A stretch of 64,000 bases of DNA from an uncultured Kordia sp. (GCF_947496985.1 NZ_CANMEZ010000009.1:124001-188000), one strand, 5' to 3'. Positions 26,595 to 35,433 are shown, numbered from the stretch's first letter. Notes: a model not told the origin generated them from the letters alone. Numbers and translations: made by a program.

Positions 26595-26602
26595 CAAATA
26601 TA
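26595..26602 (-). promoter_or_regulatory. -7 box of the trp operon promoter
   Basis: The minus strand reads TATATTTG, 17 bases before the leader ATG. It lies between an AT-rich inverted repeat (26609-26639, possibly ending the YceI transcript) and trpL. Confidence 0.65.
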
Positions 26603-26631
26603 TGAATGAATTCTAAAAAGAAAAAAGTTTT

Positions 26632-27198
26632 TTAGAATTTTAATTTTACAACTAAATCAAAGTCATCGTAAATAGCTTTGTCTTTTAATCCGTCAATGAA
26701 AGAAGCTGAACCATATTTGATTCCATATTTAGTACGGTCTACTTTTAATTTTGCAACTCCAGATTTTTCTTTTAACGTAATATCAAAGGCAATAGGTGAT
26801 GTTTTTCCTTTAATAGTTAAGTTAGCGTTAACTCTATAGGTGTTTGTAGCAGTTTCTACTACTTCTTTAAACTTTAATAATGCTTCTGGAAACTTTGCTG
26901 TACCAAAGAAATCTTCAGACTTTAAATGTCCATCTAATTTCCCTTTGTACTCTCCACTAAGATCTGTAGTGTTAATAGATGTCATGTTAATAGTGAACAT
27001 ACCACCAACTAACTTTCCGTCTTTAAAGTTTAAGGTTCCATTTTTGAAATCAATAGTTCCTTCGTGTTGTCCTGTTACTTTGTAGCCTGTCCATTTAATT
27101 GAGCTTTCTTTTGTGTCAATTTTTTTGTCTTGTGCAAAAGTTGTTGTTACGGTAGCTACTAAAAAGATCGCTACTAATGATAAAATACGTGTTTTCAT
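26632..27198 (-). CDS. YceI family periplasmic protein
   Basis: The 188-residue protein has a signal peptide (MKTRILSLVAIFLVATVTTT, cleaved after FAQ) and a YceI lipocalin-like barrel with IKWTGYKVTGQHEGTIDFKN and the C-terminal YDDFDLVVKLKF. YceI proteins bind isoprenoid or other amphiphilic molecules in the periplasm. It follows a marR gene on the same strand by 51 bp. This MarR-YceI pairing is, to my knowledge, frequent in Flavobacteriia and suggests regulation by the upstream MarR. Confidence 0.92.
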   Translation of the reverse strand: MKTRILSLVAIFLVATVTTTFAQDKKIDTKESSIKWTGYKVTGQHEGTIDFKNGTLNFKDGKLVGGMFTINMTSINTTDLSGEYKGKLDGHLKSEDFFGTAKFPEALLKFKEVVETATNTYRVNANLTIKGKTSPIAFDITLKEKSGVAKLKVDRTKYGIKYGSASFIDGLKDKAIYDDFDLVVKLKF

Positions 27199-27249
27199 TT
27201 TTTTGTTTTTATATCTATTTTAAATTTTAGGGCAATTTTACAAGGATTG

Positions 27250-27705
27250 CTAACCTCTTAATTTTTCTAATAAAGTATTTAAGATTTCTGTTTCTTCTGT
27301 AGTTAGTGGTTGTATCGTTTTTTCTTCTAATTCATTAAGTTTTGGATCAATTGTGTTTAATAAATCCAATCCATTTTTTGTGATGATGATTTCTACTTTT
27401 CTACGATTTTCAGGACAAATAGTTCGTTCTACTAACCCTTTTACAATTAACTTATCAATAAGGCGTGTTGTATTACTATTCTTATGAACCATGCGTTCTT
27501 GAATGGTAGCTAGGTTGGCTGGTTTTCCTTTTTGACCTCTTAAAATACGCAACACATTAAATTGTTGCGAAGAAATATCATACTGTTTGAAAAAGTCTAA
27601 GAATTTCTGAGATAATAAATTATTCGTAATCATGAAATTCAATGCTGTTCGCTTTGCCAAAGGCAACACAGCATCACTTTTTAATATATCATTTAATTTA
27701 ATCAT
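27250..27705 (-). CDS. MarR-family transcriptional regulator
   Basis: The 151-residue protein has the MarR winged helix: FNVLRILRGQKGKPANLATIQERM for the recognition helices, then NSNTTRLIDKLIVKGLVERTICPENRRKVEI for the wing with the typical DxRxxx position as ENRRKVEI. It starts at an ATG overlapping one of two palindromes in its own promoter, so autoregulation is likely. It precedes yceI by 51 bp. The ligand is unknown. Confidence 0.92.
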   Translation of the reverse strand: MIKLNDILKSDAVLPLAKRTALNFMITNNLLSQKFLDFFKQYDISSQQFNVLRILRGQKGKPANLATIQERMVHKNSNTTRLIDKLIVKGLVERTICPENRRKVEIIITKNGLDLLNTIDPKLNELEEKTIQPLTTEETEILNTLLEKLRG

Positions 27706-27736
27706 TGTATGTACAATATTTGTCTATACAAATGTA
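27705..27736 (-). promoter_or_regulatory. marR promoter with tandem operator palindromes
   Basis: The -7 box TACATTTG (minus strand, 27729-27736) overlaps the palindrome TTTGTCTATACAAA (27719-27732). A second palindrome TTGTATGTACAA (27705-27716) begins at the start codon. Two spaced dyads covering the promoter and start fit MarR self-repression. Confidence 0.6.
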
Positions 27737-27787
27737 GTGATATTTTGAAAATAGAAAAGAAGAGTAGTGTTAAAATTTCATTAAAAG

Positions 27788-28204
27788 TTATTTTAGAATT
27801 TCAACTTTTCCGTTTTTATGTGTTTCAAAAAGGTATGTAAAGCCATCTGGATATCCAATATGCCATCGATCAGCTAGAAAATAAAAATTGAGATTATCAC
27901 CAATAAGTTTCTTCTTATGGTATCTTTTTTTAGGATGTATTCGCTTAATATGTAAGCTGTCATTTTGTTGTGGTTGATACTCAAAATCGAATCTGTTTTT
28001 TGAATTTAGTTCTTTTAAAATATACTCTGGAAGTAATTCGTCAAGTTGCACCGAAGGTTCCATTAGCATTCCATCCATAGCAATATCGTTAAGTCCAGAT
28101 ACACGTTCGAGTGTCCAAACATAATATATATCTTTTCTATGTTTATTCGCTTCTAAGTTTTCTGCACAACTGCAAAATCGAATAACGGATATGGGTTTAC
28201 ACAT
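27788..28204 (-). CDS. Hypothetical protein (138 aa)
   Basis: The family is not recognised. The protein is Cys-containing at the N-terminus (SVIRFCSCAEN), then a mixed region with a His/Lys-rich centre (IKRIHPKKRYHKKK) and a C-terminal beta-like segment ending in TYLFETHKNGKVEIL. It has no signal peptide or membrane helix. It is divergent from the DUF1800 gene and 83 bp upstream of marR without an evident shared promoter. Confidence 0.65.
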   Translation of the reverse strand: MCKPISVIRFCSCAENLEANKHRKDIYYVWTLERVSGLNDIAMDGMLMEPSVQLDELLPEYILKELNSKNRFDFEYQPQQNDSLHIKRIHPKKRYHKKKLIGDNLNFYFLADRWHIGYPDGFTYLFETHKNGKVEILK

Positions 28205-28302
28205 GCTGTTTTAGATTAAAAATAAATGAATTCTAATTGAACTTAAAAATACCAAATTAAACTTTTCTAACGTTCTAAAGTCATACTTACAAATAATTTG
28301 TT

Positions 28303-29676
28303 ATGACTTCAAAAGAAATAATTCACTTATATAATAGAACAGGTTTTGGAATTTCGTATCTAGAAATGAAGGCATTGCAAAGTGAATCAAGAGTTTCAGT
28401 TGTAAATGAAGTTTTTAGAAACTCAGCGACTTTTACACCATTACAGGTTGATATTTCGGAATTGCGGTCTAAGATGAAAGGATTAAATATGAAAGATCGT
28501 AAAAAGGTGCGATCACTTGTGAAAGACAGTACAAAGAAAGTTCATGAATTGAATATTGCTTGGATTTACAGATTGGGTGCTACAAAAAAGTTGTTGCGTG
28601 AAAAGATGACACTCTTTTGGGCAAATCATTTTGTGTGTCATGATAAAAACATTCTTCATATACAACAATACAATAATACACTTCGCAAGCATGCGCTAGG
28701 TAATTTTAAAGATTTTGTCATAGCAATTGCTAAAGAAGCTTCTATGATTAAATATTTAAACACAAAACAAAATCGTAAGAAGAAACCAAATGAGAATTTT
28801 GCACGTGAATTAATGGAATTGTTTACGCTTGGACGCGATCAATATGCTGAAAAAGATATTAAAGAAGCTGCACGCGCATTTACAGGCTGGAATCATGATA
28901 TAAGAGGTGAATTTCGTTTTCGTAGATTTCAACATGATTATGAAGAAAAAACATTTTTTGGTGAAACAGGAACTTTTGGAGGTGAAGAAATTATTGAAAT
29001 CATCCTTAAAAAGAAACAATGTGCCACATTTATTTGTGAAAAAATATACAAGTATTTCGTAAATGATCAAATTGATGCTTCACATGTAGCAGAAATGGCA
29101 ACTATGTTTTATAAAGATTATGATATTGAAAATTTGATGCGATTTGTATTCTTATCAGATTGGTTTTATGATGAAAAAAACATAGGAACCAAGATAAAAT
29201 CACCCATGGAATTTTTAGTAGGAATTCATAGAGTTGTGCCAATGCGGTTTGAAAAAGAACGCGAATTAGTGTATCTGCAAAAGTTACTAGGGCAGCATTT
29301 ATTGTTTCCGCCAAATGTAGCAGGTTGGAAAGGTGGACGCAATTGGATTAATCCAAATACGATGATGTTACGATTGAATTTACCTTCTGTATTACTCGCA
29401 AACGGAATTATTGCGTTGGATGAAAAAGGCGCGTTTGAAGATGATTTTCAACGTTTCAATACACGAAAAAATAGACAACGAAAACTGAAGGTAAAAGCAG
29501 ATTGGGAAACATTTACAACACAGCAAAAAAATGTTACTCCAGAACAATTACAAAATGCTCTATTGGTTAGTCCCATAAATAAAGGAACGGAAGAGTATTT
29601 AGAGAAATTAAAGGAACAAAATTTAAAGGAATCGTGTATTCAATTGATGTCACTACCAGAATATCAATTGTGTTAA
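28303..29676 (+). CDS. DUF1800 family protein
   Basis: The 457-residue protein matches the DUF1800 family: an N-terminal LYNRTGFGISYLEM, MTLFWANHFVCHD, NFARELMELFTLGRDQY, AARAFTGWN and a C-terminal PPNVAGWKGGRNWINP. There is no obvious signal peptide. DUF1800 genes are almost always next to DUF1501 genes, as here (50 bp apart), and the pair is thought to act together in an unknown envelope process. An ATTCCC hairpin lies in the gap. Confidence 0.92.
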   Translation: MTSKEIIHLYNRTGFGISYLEMKALQSESRVSVVNEVFRNSATFTPLQVDISELRSKMKGLNMKDRKKVRSLVKDSTKKVHELNIAWIYRLGATKKLLREKMTLFWANHFVCHDKNILHIQQYNNTLRKHALGNFKDFVIAIAKEASMIKYLNTKQNRKKKPNENFARELMELFTLGRDQYAEKDIKEAARAFTGWNHDIRGEFRFRRFQHDYEEKTFFGETGTFGGEEIIEIILKKKQCATFICEKIYKYFVNDQIDASHVAEMATMFYKDYDIENLMRFVFLSDWFYDEKNIGTKIKSPMEFLVGIHRVVPMRFEKERELVYLQKLLGQHLLFPPNVAGWKGGRNWINPNTMMLRLNLPSVLLANGIIALDEKGAFEDDFQRFNTRKNRQRKLKVKADWETFTTQQKNVTPEQLQNALLVSPINKGTEEYLEKLKEQNLKESCIQLMSLPEYQLC

Positions 29677-29691
29677 ACGTATACTAATGAG

Positions 29692-29711
29692 ATTCCCATT
29701 TTTATGGGAAT
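29692..29711 (+). promoter_or_regulatory. Intercistronic hairpin between DUF1800 and DUF1501 genes
   Basis: ATTCCCATTTTTATGGGAAT is a perfect 8-bp stem with a TTTT loop, 16 bp after the first gene. It is not followed by a T tract, so it may stabilise or process the shared message rather than terminate it. The outer arms match the hairpin upstream of trpF. Confidence 0.5.
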
Positions 29712-29726
29712 ATAAAACAAGTTTGT

Positions 29727-30917
29727 ATGAAACGAAGAGATTTTTTAAAACGGACATCATTGGCAAGTACGGCATTGTTGTTGCCAAAATTTTTATCAGG
29801 ATTCAACTTGATTGATGAAGCGATTGCTACAGGAAAAAAATTAGTGATTATTCAGCTTTCAGGCGGAAATGATGGCTTAAATACGATTGTTCCATTTCGA
29901 AATGATGTCTATTATCAAAAACGTCCGTCATTAGCACATCAAAAAAGTAATTTAATCGGAATTACAGATGAAATAGGTTTCCATGAAAGTCTAATTGCGC
30001 ATAGCAACTTATATAATAACGGAGAATTGTGTATTATTAACAATGTAGGCTATCCAAATCCGAATCGTTCACACTTTCGTTCTACTGATATTTGGCATAC
30101 GGCAAGTGATGCAGACCAGTATTTACAATCAGGTTGGATTGGCAGGTATTTAGATGCTTCCAAAAGTAAATCGTTGGATGCCATAGAAGTTGATGATACC
30201 TTGTCTTTATTAATGAAAGGAAGCAAAACGGACGGAATTGCCACGAAAAACCCAAATATTTTTTATAGAACCACACAAGCACCGTATTTCAAAAAAGTAG
30301 TTTCACATCATGATGATGCACACTTGAATGAACATAATTTGGGCTATTTATACAAAACAATGGTAACGGCTTCGTCTTCTGCAAAGTACATTTATGAAAC
30401 TTCAAAAACTTATACTTCAAAAACTACGTATCCTAATAATGAGTTTTCAAAACAACTGAAACAAGTGGCACAGTTTATCAATTCAGGATTACAAACAAAA
30501 GTATATTATGCGTCACTTGGCGGATTTGATACACATGCGAATCAGGCAAATAAACAAAAACGATTATTGAAAGTATATGATGAAGCTATGGAAGCTTTTA
30601 TCAAAGATTTAAAACAAGAAGATTCATTTAAAGACACATTAATCTTAACTTTTTCTGAATTTGGACGTCGTGTACAACAAAATGCAGCAAATGGAACTGA
30701 TCATGGAACGGCAAATCAAGTCTTCTTAATAGGAAGTCAATTGAAAAAACAAGGTTTTTACAACCCGATGGCAAATTTGTCAAATTTAGATTCTATTGGA
30801 GATTTGAAATACGATATTGATTTCAGAGAGATTTATACATCTGTTTTAAACAACTGGCTGGATATTGATGCGAAGAAAGTGATGCACAAATCATTTAAAG
30901 GTTTAAATATTGTTTAA
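29727..30917 (+). CDS. DUF1501 family protein, Tat-exported
   Basis: The 396-residue protein starts with a twin-arginine signal (MKRRDFLKRTSLASTALLLP), so it is folded before export. The DUF1501 body shows LVIIQLSGGNDGLNTIVP, NPNRSHFRSTDIWHTA, SLGGFDTHANQ, LTFSEFGRRVQQN and GTDHGTANQ, which resemble the metal-binding motifs of the alkaline phosphatase/sulfatase superfamily. It is 50 bp downstream of its DUF1800 partner. The substrate is unknown. Confidence 0.92.
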   Translation: MKRRDFLKRTSLASTALLLPKFLSGFNLIDEAIATGKKLVIIQLSGGNDGLNTIVPFRNDVYYQKRPSLAHQKSNLIGITDEIGFHESLIAHSNLYNNGELCIINNVGYPNPNRSHFRSTDIWHTASDADQYLQSGWIGRYLDASKSKSLDAIEVDDTLSLLMKGSKTDGIATKNPNIFYRTTQAPYFKKVVSHHDDAHLNEHNLGYLYKTMVTASSSAKYIYETSKTYTSKTTYPNNEFSKQLKQVAQFINSGLQTKVYYASLGGFDTHANQANKQKRLLKVYDEAMEAFIKDLKQEDSFKDTLILTFSEFGRRVQQNAANGTDHGTANQVFLIGSQLKKQGFYNPMANLSNLDSIGDLKYDIDFREIYTSVLNNWLDIDAKKVMHKSFKGLNIV

Positions 30918-30979
30918 ATTTTGTTAAACAAACATACATCAAATCTAGTTTTCGTATTTTTAGGCTGAAAACCATCAAC

Positions 30980-31534
30980 ATGTTACAAAAGAGTATTTTT
31001 ATTAGTATTTGTATATTGTTTTTTTCGTGTAAAAGCGAAACCAAACAAACAAACGTTGCTTCCGTAGATACAACTTCAAAAGTAGAGGCAAAACTAAATG
31101 CAGAAGCAAAAACAACAACGACTGAAATTCCAGTTTTAAATTTTGAACAATTTGAAAAATATCTTCAAATTGATGATGATAATATTCATGTCGTAAACTT
31201 TTGGGCAACCTGGTGTGCACCTTGTGTAAAAGAATTGCCATATTTTGAGGCTGTAAATGCAGCATACAAAGGCAAAAATGTAAAAGTATTATTAGTAAGT
31301 TTAGATTTTAATCTCAAGAAATTAAATGTATTCTTAGCAAAAAACGAATTAAAATCTGAAAAAGTGTTGTTAGATGATCCCGATCAAAATGCCTGGATTT
31401 CGAAAGTGTCCAAAGATTGGTCTGGTGCTATTCCTGCAACGGTAATTTACGGAAAAGGAAAACGAAAATTCTATGAGCATTCGTTTACTCAAGCAGAATT
31501 AGAAAGTGAACTCAGAAATTTTATAAACCAATAA
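30980..31534 (+). CDS. TlpA-like thioredoxin lipoprotein
   Basis: The 184-residue envelope lipoprotein has a lipobox FFSC (Cys17), a linker of about 35 residues, then a thioredoxin fold with active site NFWATWCAPCVKELP. TlpA/ResA-like proteins reduce disulfides outside the cytoplasm, for example during cytochrome c maturation. The next gene, 9 bp downstream, is also a thioredoxin-fold lipoprotein, so they are probably co-transcribed with shared function in envelope redox balance. Confidence 0.9.
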   Translation: MLQKSIFISICILFFSCKSETKQTNVASVDTTSKVEAKLNAEAKTTTTEIPVLNFEQFEKYLQIDDDNIHVVNFWATWCAPCVKELPYFEAVNAAYKGKNVKVLLVSLDFNLKKLNVFLAKNELKSEKVLLDDPDQNAWISKVSKDWSGAIPATVIYGKGKRKFYEHSFTQAELESELRNFINQ

Positions 31535-31543
31535 ACCCGCAAA

Positions 31544-32218
31544 ATGAAAACATTAAAATTAGCAGTATTAGCCATACTTTTTATTACTTTTTCATGTAAG
31601 GATAAAAAGAAAGAAGATACTACAAATGCAAAAGCAAAAACAATTGCAGAAAATGTAGAAAAACCTAAAAAGGAAGTCAATAATGGATACCAAGTTGGAG
31701 ATATCGTTAAAGATTTTTCGTTGAAAAATGTTGATGGAGAAATGATCTCTATGGGCAATTTTAAAGATGCTAAAGGATTCATTCTTACGTTTACATGTAA
31801 TACATGTCCATATTCTGTAGCGTATGAAGATAGATTAATTGAGTTGGATAAAAAATACGCAAGCAAAGGATATCCTGTAATTGCAATTAACCCGAACAGT
31901 CCAGAAGCAAGACCAGACGATAGTTATGAAAAAATGCAGGTACGTGCTAAAGAAAAAGGATTTACATTTCCGTACATGTTAGATGAAGGGCAAAAAGTAT
32001 ATCCACAATTTGGGGCTACAAGAACGCCGCATATGTATGTAATTGCTAAAACACCAAAAGGACATCAAGTTAAGTATATTGGCGCTATTGACGATAATTA
32101 TAAGGATGCTGAAGCAGTTTCAAAACGTTATGTAGAAGATGCAGTGAATGCTTTGTTAGAAGGAAAAGAAGTTGAAGTAAAAACAACGAAAGCAATTGGA
32201 TGTTCAATTAAAGTGTAG
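31544..32218 (+). CDS. Thioredoxin/redoxin-fold lipoprotein
   Basis: The 224-residue protein has lipobox FSC (Cys18), a Lys-rich linker and a redoxin domain with the active site TFTCNTCPYSVAYEDR (CNTC), followed by VIAINPNSPEARPDDSYEKM and the cis-Pro segment GATRTPHMYVI. This is the AhpC/TSA-like family often annotated as thioredoxin family protein. It sits 9 bp behind a TlpA-like gene and is followed by a clear terminator. Confidence 0.88.
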   Translation: MKTLKLAVLAILFITFSCKDKKKEDTTNAKAKTIAENVEKPKKEVNNGYQVGDIVKDFSLKNVDGEMISMGNFKDAKGFILTFTCNTCPYSVAYEDRLIELDKKYASKGYPVIAINPNSPEARPDDSYEKMQVRAKEKGFTFPYMLDEGQKVYPQFGATRTPHMYVIAKTPKGHQVKYIGAIDDNYKDAEAVSKRYVEDAVNALLEGKEVEVKTTKAIGCSIKV

Positions 32219-32304
32219 TTACTCACTTTAACAAAAATTCAATTTGATGATTTGAAAATTGAATGTATTGTTTTTAAAAAATATAAAGGCACAACTTTTG
32301 CCTT

Positions 32305-32337
32305 GAAAAAACCGAAGTTAAAGACTTCGGTTTTTTT
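32305..32337 (+). terminator. Intrinsic terminator after the thioredoxin pair
   Basis: ACCGAAGT (32311-32318) and ACTTCGGT (32324-32331) form a stem extended by A/T tracts, followed by a T run. It separates the thioredoxin pair from the rhodanese pair. Confidence 0.88.
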
Positions 32338-32363
32338 ATGGAGGAAAATATTCTGAAAAAGTT

Positions 32364-32371
32364 TAACTTTG
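32364..32371 (+). promoter_or_regulatory. -7 box of the rhodanese genes
   Basis: TAACTTTG matches TAnnTTTG and lies 35 bp before the first rhodanese gene, directly after the terminator at 32305-32337. Confidence 0.45.
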
Positions 32372-32406
32372 AAAATAAAACCGCAAACAACTATTTACAA
32401 TAAGCT

Positions 32407-32718
32407 ATGGCAGATTTAACGCAACAAGAATGGCAAGAACAACTTGCAAAAGATACAAACGCAGTAATCATAGACGTTCGTACACAAGATGAAGTGGACG
32501 AAGGATACATTCCAAACGCAAAACATATTGATATCTTCTTAGGACAAGGATTTATGGATGAAATTCAAAAATTAGACAATTCTAAAAACTACTATGTGTA
32601 TTGCAGATCAGGAGGAAGAAGTGGACAAGCATGCGCTGTGATGAATAGTTTAGGTTTTGAAAACACCTATAATTTAATGGGTGGATTCTCAGAATGGGAA
32701 GGTGATAAGACAAACTAA
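32407..32718 (+). CDS. Cytosolic rhodanese-like protein
   Basis: The 103-residue single rhodanese domain has VIIDVRTQDEVDEGYIPNA and the active-site loop YCRSGGRSGQA, with the persulfide-forming Cys. Such proteins carry sulfane sulfur or act in redox signalling. It is followed 9 bp later by a second rhodanese with a lipoprotein signal, giving a cytosol/envelope pair. Confidence 0.92.
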   Translation: MADLTQQEWQEQLAKDTNAVIIDVRTQDEVDEGYIPNAKHIDIFLGQGFMDEIQKLDNSKNYYVYCRSGGRSGQACAVMNSLGFENTYNLMGGFSEWEGDKTN

Positions 32719-32727
32719 TTCTATTTT

Positions 32728-33126
32728 ATGCAATTCAAAAAACTAACTTTCGGACTACTGATGCTATCTTCTATACTTTCTTTTTTCGGTTGTAGTAATT
32801 CTCCAAAAGAGAACAATGTATCTGTAACAGAACTTCACAGTTTGTTAGCAGATGAAAACATCACGGTTTTAGATGTTAGAACTCCAAAAGAAATTGCACA
32901 AGGTAAAATTACCACAAATGCATTGGAAGCTGATTTTTTTGAAGATAACTTTATAGAAGAAGCTACTTCTAAAATATCCAAAGACCAAACAATATATGTG
33001 TATTGTAAAGGTGGAAGAAGAAGTGCAAAAGCTGTGGTGAAACTTCGAGAATTGGGCTATTCAAAAGTATACAATGTGGAAGGCGGAATTAACGCTTGGA
33101 AAGCAAAAGATTACGAAATAGAATAA
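32728..33126 (+). CDS. Rhodanese-like lipoprotein
   Basis: The 132-residue protein has a signal peptide with lipobox FFGC (Cys22), so it is in the envelope. The domain shows VLDVRTPKEIAQGKI and the active loop YCKGGRRSAKA. It is paired with the preceding cytosolic rhodanese and convergent, with a 5-bp gap, to a membrane redoxin gene. Confidence 0.92.
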   Translation: MQFKKLTFGLLMLSSILSFFGCSNSPKENNVSVTELHSLLADENITVLDVRTPKEIAQGKITTNALEADFFEDNFIEEATSKISKDQTIYVYCKGGRRSAKAVVKLRELGYSKVYNVEGGINAWKAKDYEIE

Positions 33127-33131
33127 CAAAA

Positions 33132-33992
33132 TTAAATATTTGCATCAATCACTTTGAGCAATTCAGCTGGTTCAGGTCGAACTCTGTAATTATCAGCCTG
33201 ATTGATGTAAATTATTTTTTCTTTAGAGTCTGTAATAATAACTGTTGGTAACACGACATCTTTCTTAAAACCGAAAACCTGAAAACCAAACGGTAAACCA
33301 TTCTTTGCAAAAATTGCTAACTCTTTAGCAACTTTTCCATCAACATCTACCAAAAATTGAAAATCTAACGAATGTTTTTTAGTTAGTTTTTTAGTAAAAT
33401 CATGTGGTTGCGAACTCACAAAAACAGTATTGATATTTCTATCGGTTAGTTCTTCATGTTTAGAAATCATTTCTTTAATCTGCGCCATGCAAAACGGACA
33501 CCAATTTCCTCGGTAAAAAATAAAAATACTTGGCGTGCCTGCAAAAAGATCAGAAGTAACTGTTTTACCATTACTATCTTCAAAAGAAAGTTTTGGCAAC
33601 TGTTGTTCAACTTTCAAAATAGAATTTTCTTGTGCATCTCTATCTTGAAAATATGAATACCAAACTAAATATAAAACCCAGCCAAATGTTAGTGCAAGAT
33701 TTAAAATAGTACACATTAAGTGCATTTTTTCATATAAGTTTCCAACAATAAAACTCAATATACAACCCAGAAATACCAAAAATGTATATGCTTTTAAAAT
33801 ACTATCGGTACGCGGTAAAGGTTTTATGAAAACACGTGCAAAGAAAAATACAATACTAGCAGCTGTAATAAAATGAGCAACATGTTGAATCATTATTTCT
33901 GAACGGAATAAATGAAGTATACCATCTATGGTTGCGACTAAAGCAAGCGCAGGAAAAATAACAATAAAAATAGACTTACTTAGGGAGTTCAT
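33132..33992 (-). CDS. Membrane protein with C-terminal AhpC/TSA redoxin domain
   Basis: The 286-residue protein has about four hydrophobic helices in residues 5-115, then a thioredoxin-fold domain with active site FYRGNWCPFCMAQIKEM (CPFC), VFVSSQPHDFTKKL and a cis-Pro region VLPTVIITD. This is the peroxiredoxin-like class with a membrane anchor, probably in redox defence at the membrane. It converges on the rhodanese pair and is divergent from the DUF2851 gene. Confidence 0.87.
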   Translation of the reverse strand: MNSLSKSIFIVIFPALALVATIDGILHLFRSEIMIQHVAHFITAASIVFFFARVFIKPLPRTDSILKAYTFLVFLGCILSFIVGNLYEKMHLMCTILNLALTFGWVLYLVWYSYFQDRDAQENSILKVEQQLPKLSFEDSNGKTVTSDLFAGTPSIFIFYRGNWCPFCMAQIKEMISKHEELTDRNINTVFVSSQPHDFTKKLTKKHSLDFQFLVDVDGKVAKELAIFAKNGLPFGFQVFGFKKDVVLPTVIITDSKEKIIYINQADNYRVRPEPAELLKVIDANI

Positions 33993-34152
33993 GTAAAAAA
34001 GTGTGCTAATTTCGATTAGATATCAGAAATATTTGTACTTTACAATGTATAAAATAAAATGTAAAAAAGTATATTTTTACACTATTAATCTTACAAAGAA
34101 TACTAAATCTCTTTTCCCCATTGAAATTATTAAAAACTTAATAATTATCTAT

Positions 34153-35433
34153 ATGACTGTGAAAGAGGATTTTCTGTATTATTTATGGAAATTTAGCAAG
34201 CTTCAGCTACAAAAATTACAAACGACAGATGGCGACACTATTCAAATCGTCAATTTAGGAATACACAATACACATGCAGGACCTGATTTTTTCAATGCAC
34301 GAATTCGTATCGGAAATCAACTCTGGGCAGGAAACGTGGAAATGCATGTAAATGCTTCGGATTGGTTTGTGCATCATCATGAAAAAGACAAAAACTATGA
34401 CAATGTAATTTTACATGTCGTTTGGAATCATGATATTGAAATTCATCGCAAAGACAATTCCGTCATTCCAACATTATTACTTAAAAAGTATGCAGCATTA
34501 GCACAAGTTAACAACTATATAAACTTAGTAAATACACCAAAAAAGTGGATCAATTGCGAAACTGATTTTCCTGTGTTAAAAGAATTTCAATTTAGTAATT
34601 GGATTGAACGTTTATATGTAGAACGCTTGGCGCGAAAAGCCTCAGAAATAGAACAACTAGTCGTAAAAATGAAACATGATTGGGAAGCTATTTTATTTCA
34701 ATTATTAGCGAAAGGTTTTGGGTTAAAATTGAATAGCGAAGCCTTTTTCGAAGCATCGCAAACAATTGACTTTTCCATCATTCGAAAACTAAGCAGTAAT
34801 CAAATTACCTTAGAAGCGTTTCTATTTGGAAGCTTTGGATTGCTTTCGCAAGAAGTAACTCAGGAAGTATATCATACAAACTTGCAAAATGAATTTGAAT
34901 ACATTGCAAATAAATTTAATTACAAAAGAAGCAAACATCTTCAAATACAATTTTTTAGAACACGACCTGCAAATTTTCCAACCATTCGTGTTTCGCAATT
35001 AGCGATGCTGTATCATCAAGAAACATCTTTATTTTCAAAACTTATAAAGTCTACTTCAATTTCCGAAATGTATACTATTTTACAAGTTGCAACTTCAGAA
35101 TTTTGGGAAACACATTATACTTTTGAAAAAAGTTCACCGAGTCGAAAAAAAATAGTATCAAAAAAATTCATAGATGTATTACTCATCAACGCAATTATTC
35201 CTTTAAAATATAGTTATGAAAAATATTTAGGAAAATCACCTATTGAATCAATACTAGCATTCCTAAAAACAGTAGAACCAGAAAAAAACACCATCATTCA
35301 AAAATTTGCAGAAAAAGAAATCATAATAGAAAACGCTTTGCAAACACAGGCATTATTAGAATTAAAGAAAAACTATTGCGATAAGCAAAAATGCTTGGAA
35401 TGTGCTGTTGGAAATTCATTAGTACAATCGTGA
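34153..35433 (+). CDS. DUF2851 family protein
   Basis: The best start is the ATG at 34153 (MTVKEDFLYYLWKFSKL), giving 426 residues. An upstream ATG at 34003 adds 50 AT-rich, non-family residues. Family hallmarks are an N-terminal segment with HNTHAGPDFFNARIRIGNQLWAGNVEMHV, HVVWNHD and a C-terminal Cys cluster (YCDKQKCLECAVGN) that could bind a metal. The function is unknown but the family is widespread in Bacteroidota. Confidence 0.9.
   Translation: MTVKEDFLYYLWKFSKLQLQKLQTTDGDTIQIVNLGIHNTHAGPDFFNARIRIGNQLWAGNVEMHVNASDWFVHHHEKDKNYDNVILHVVWNHDIEIHRKDNSVIPTLLLKKYAALAQVNNYINLVNTPKKWINCETDFPVLKEFQFSNWIERLYVERLARKASEIEQLVVKMKHDWEAILFQLLAKGFGLKLNSEAFFEASQTIDFSIIRKLSSNQITLEAFLFGSFGLLSQEVTQEVYHTNLQNEFEYIANKFNYKRSKHLQIQFFRTRPANFPTIRVSQLAMLYHQETSLFSKLIKSTSISEMYTILQVATSEFWETHYTFEKSSPSRKKIVSKKFIDVLLINAIIPLKYSYEKYLGKSPIESILAFLKTVEPEKNTIIQKFAEKEIIIENALQTQALLELKKNYCDKQKCLECAVGNSLVQS

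Noticed and set aside
34003-34152. N-terminal extension of the DUF2851 protein
   Set aside because: It consists of AT-rich, Lys/Ile/Tyr-biased residues and overlaps the divergent promoter region; the family start is at 34153.
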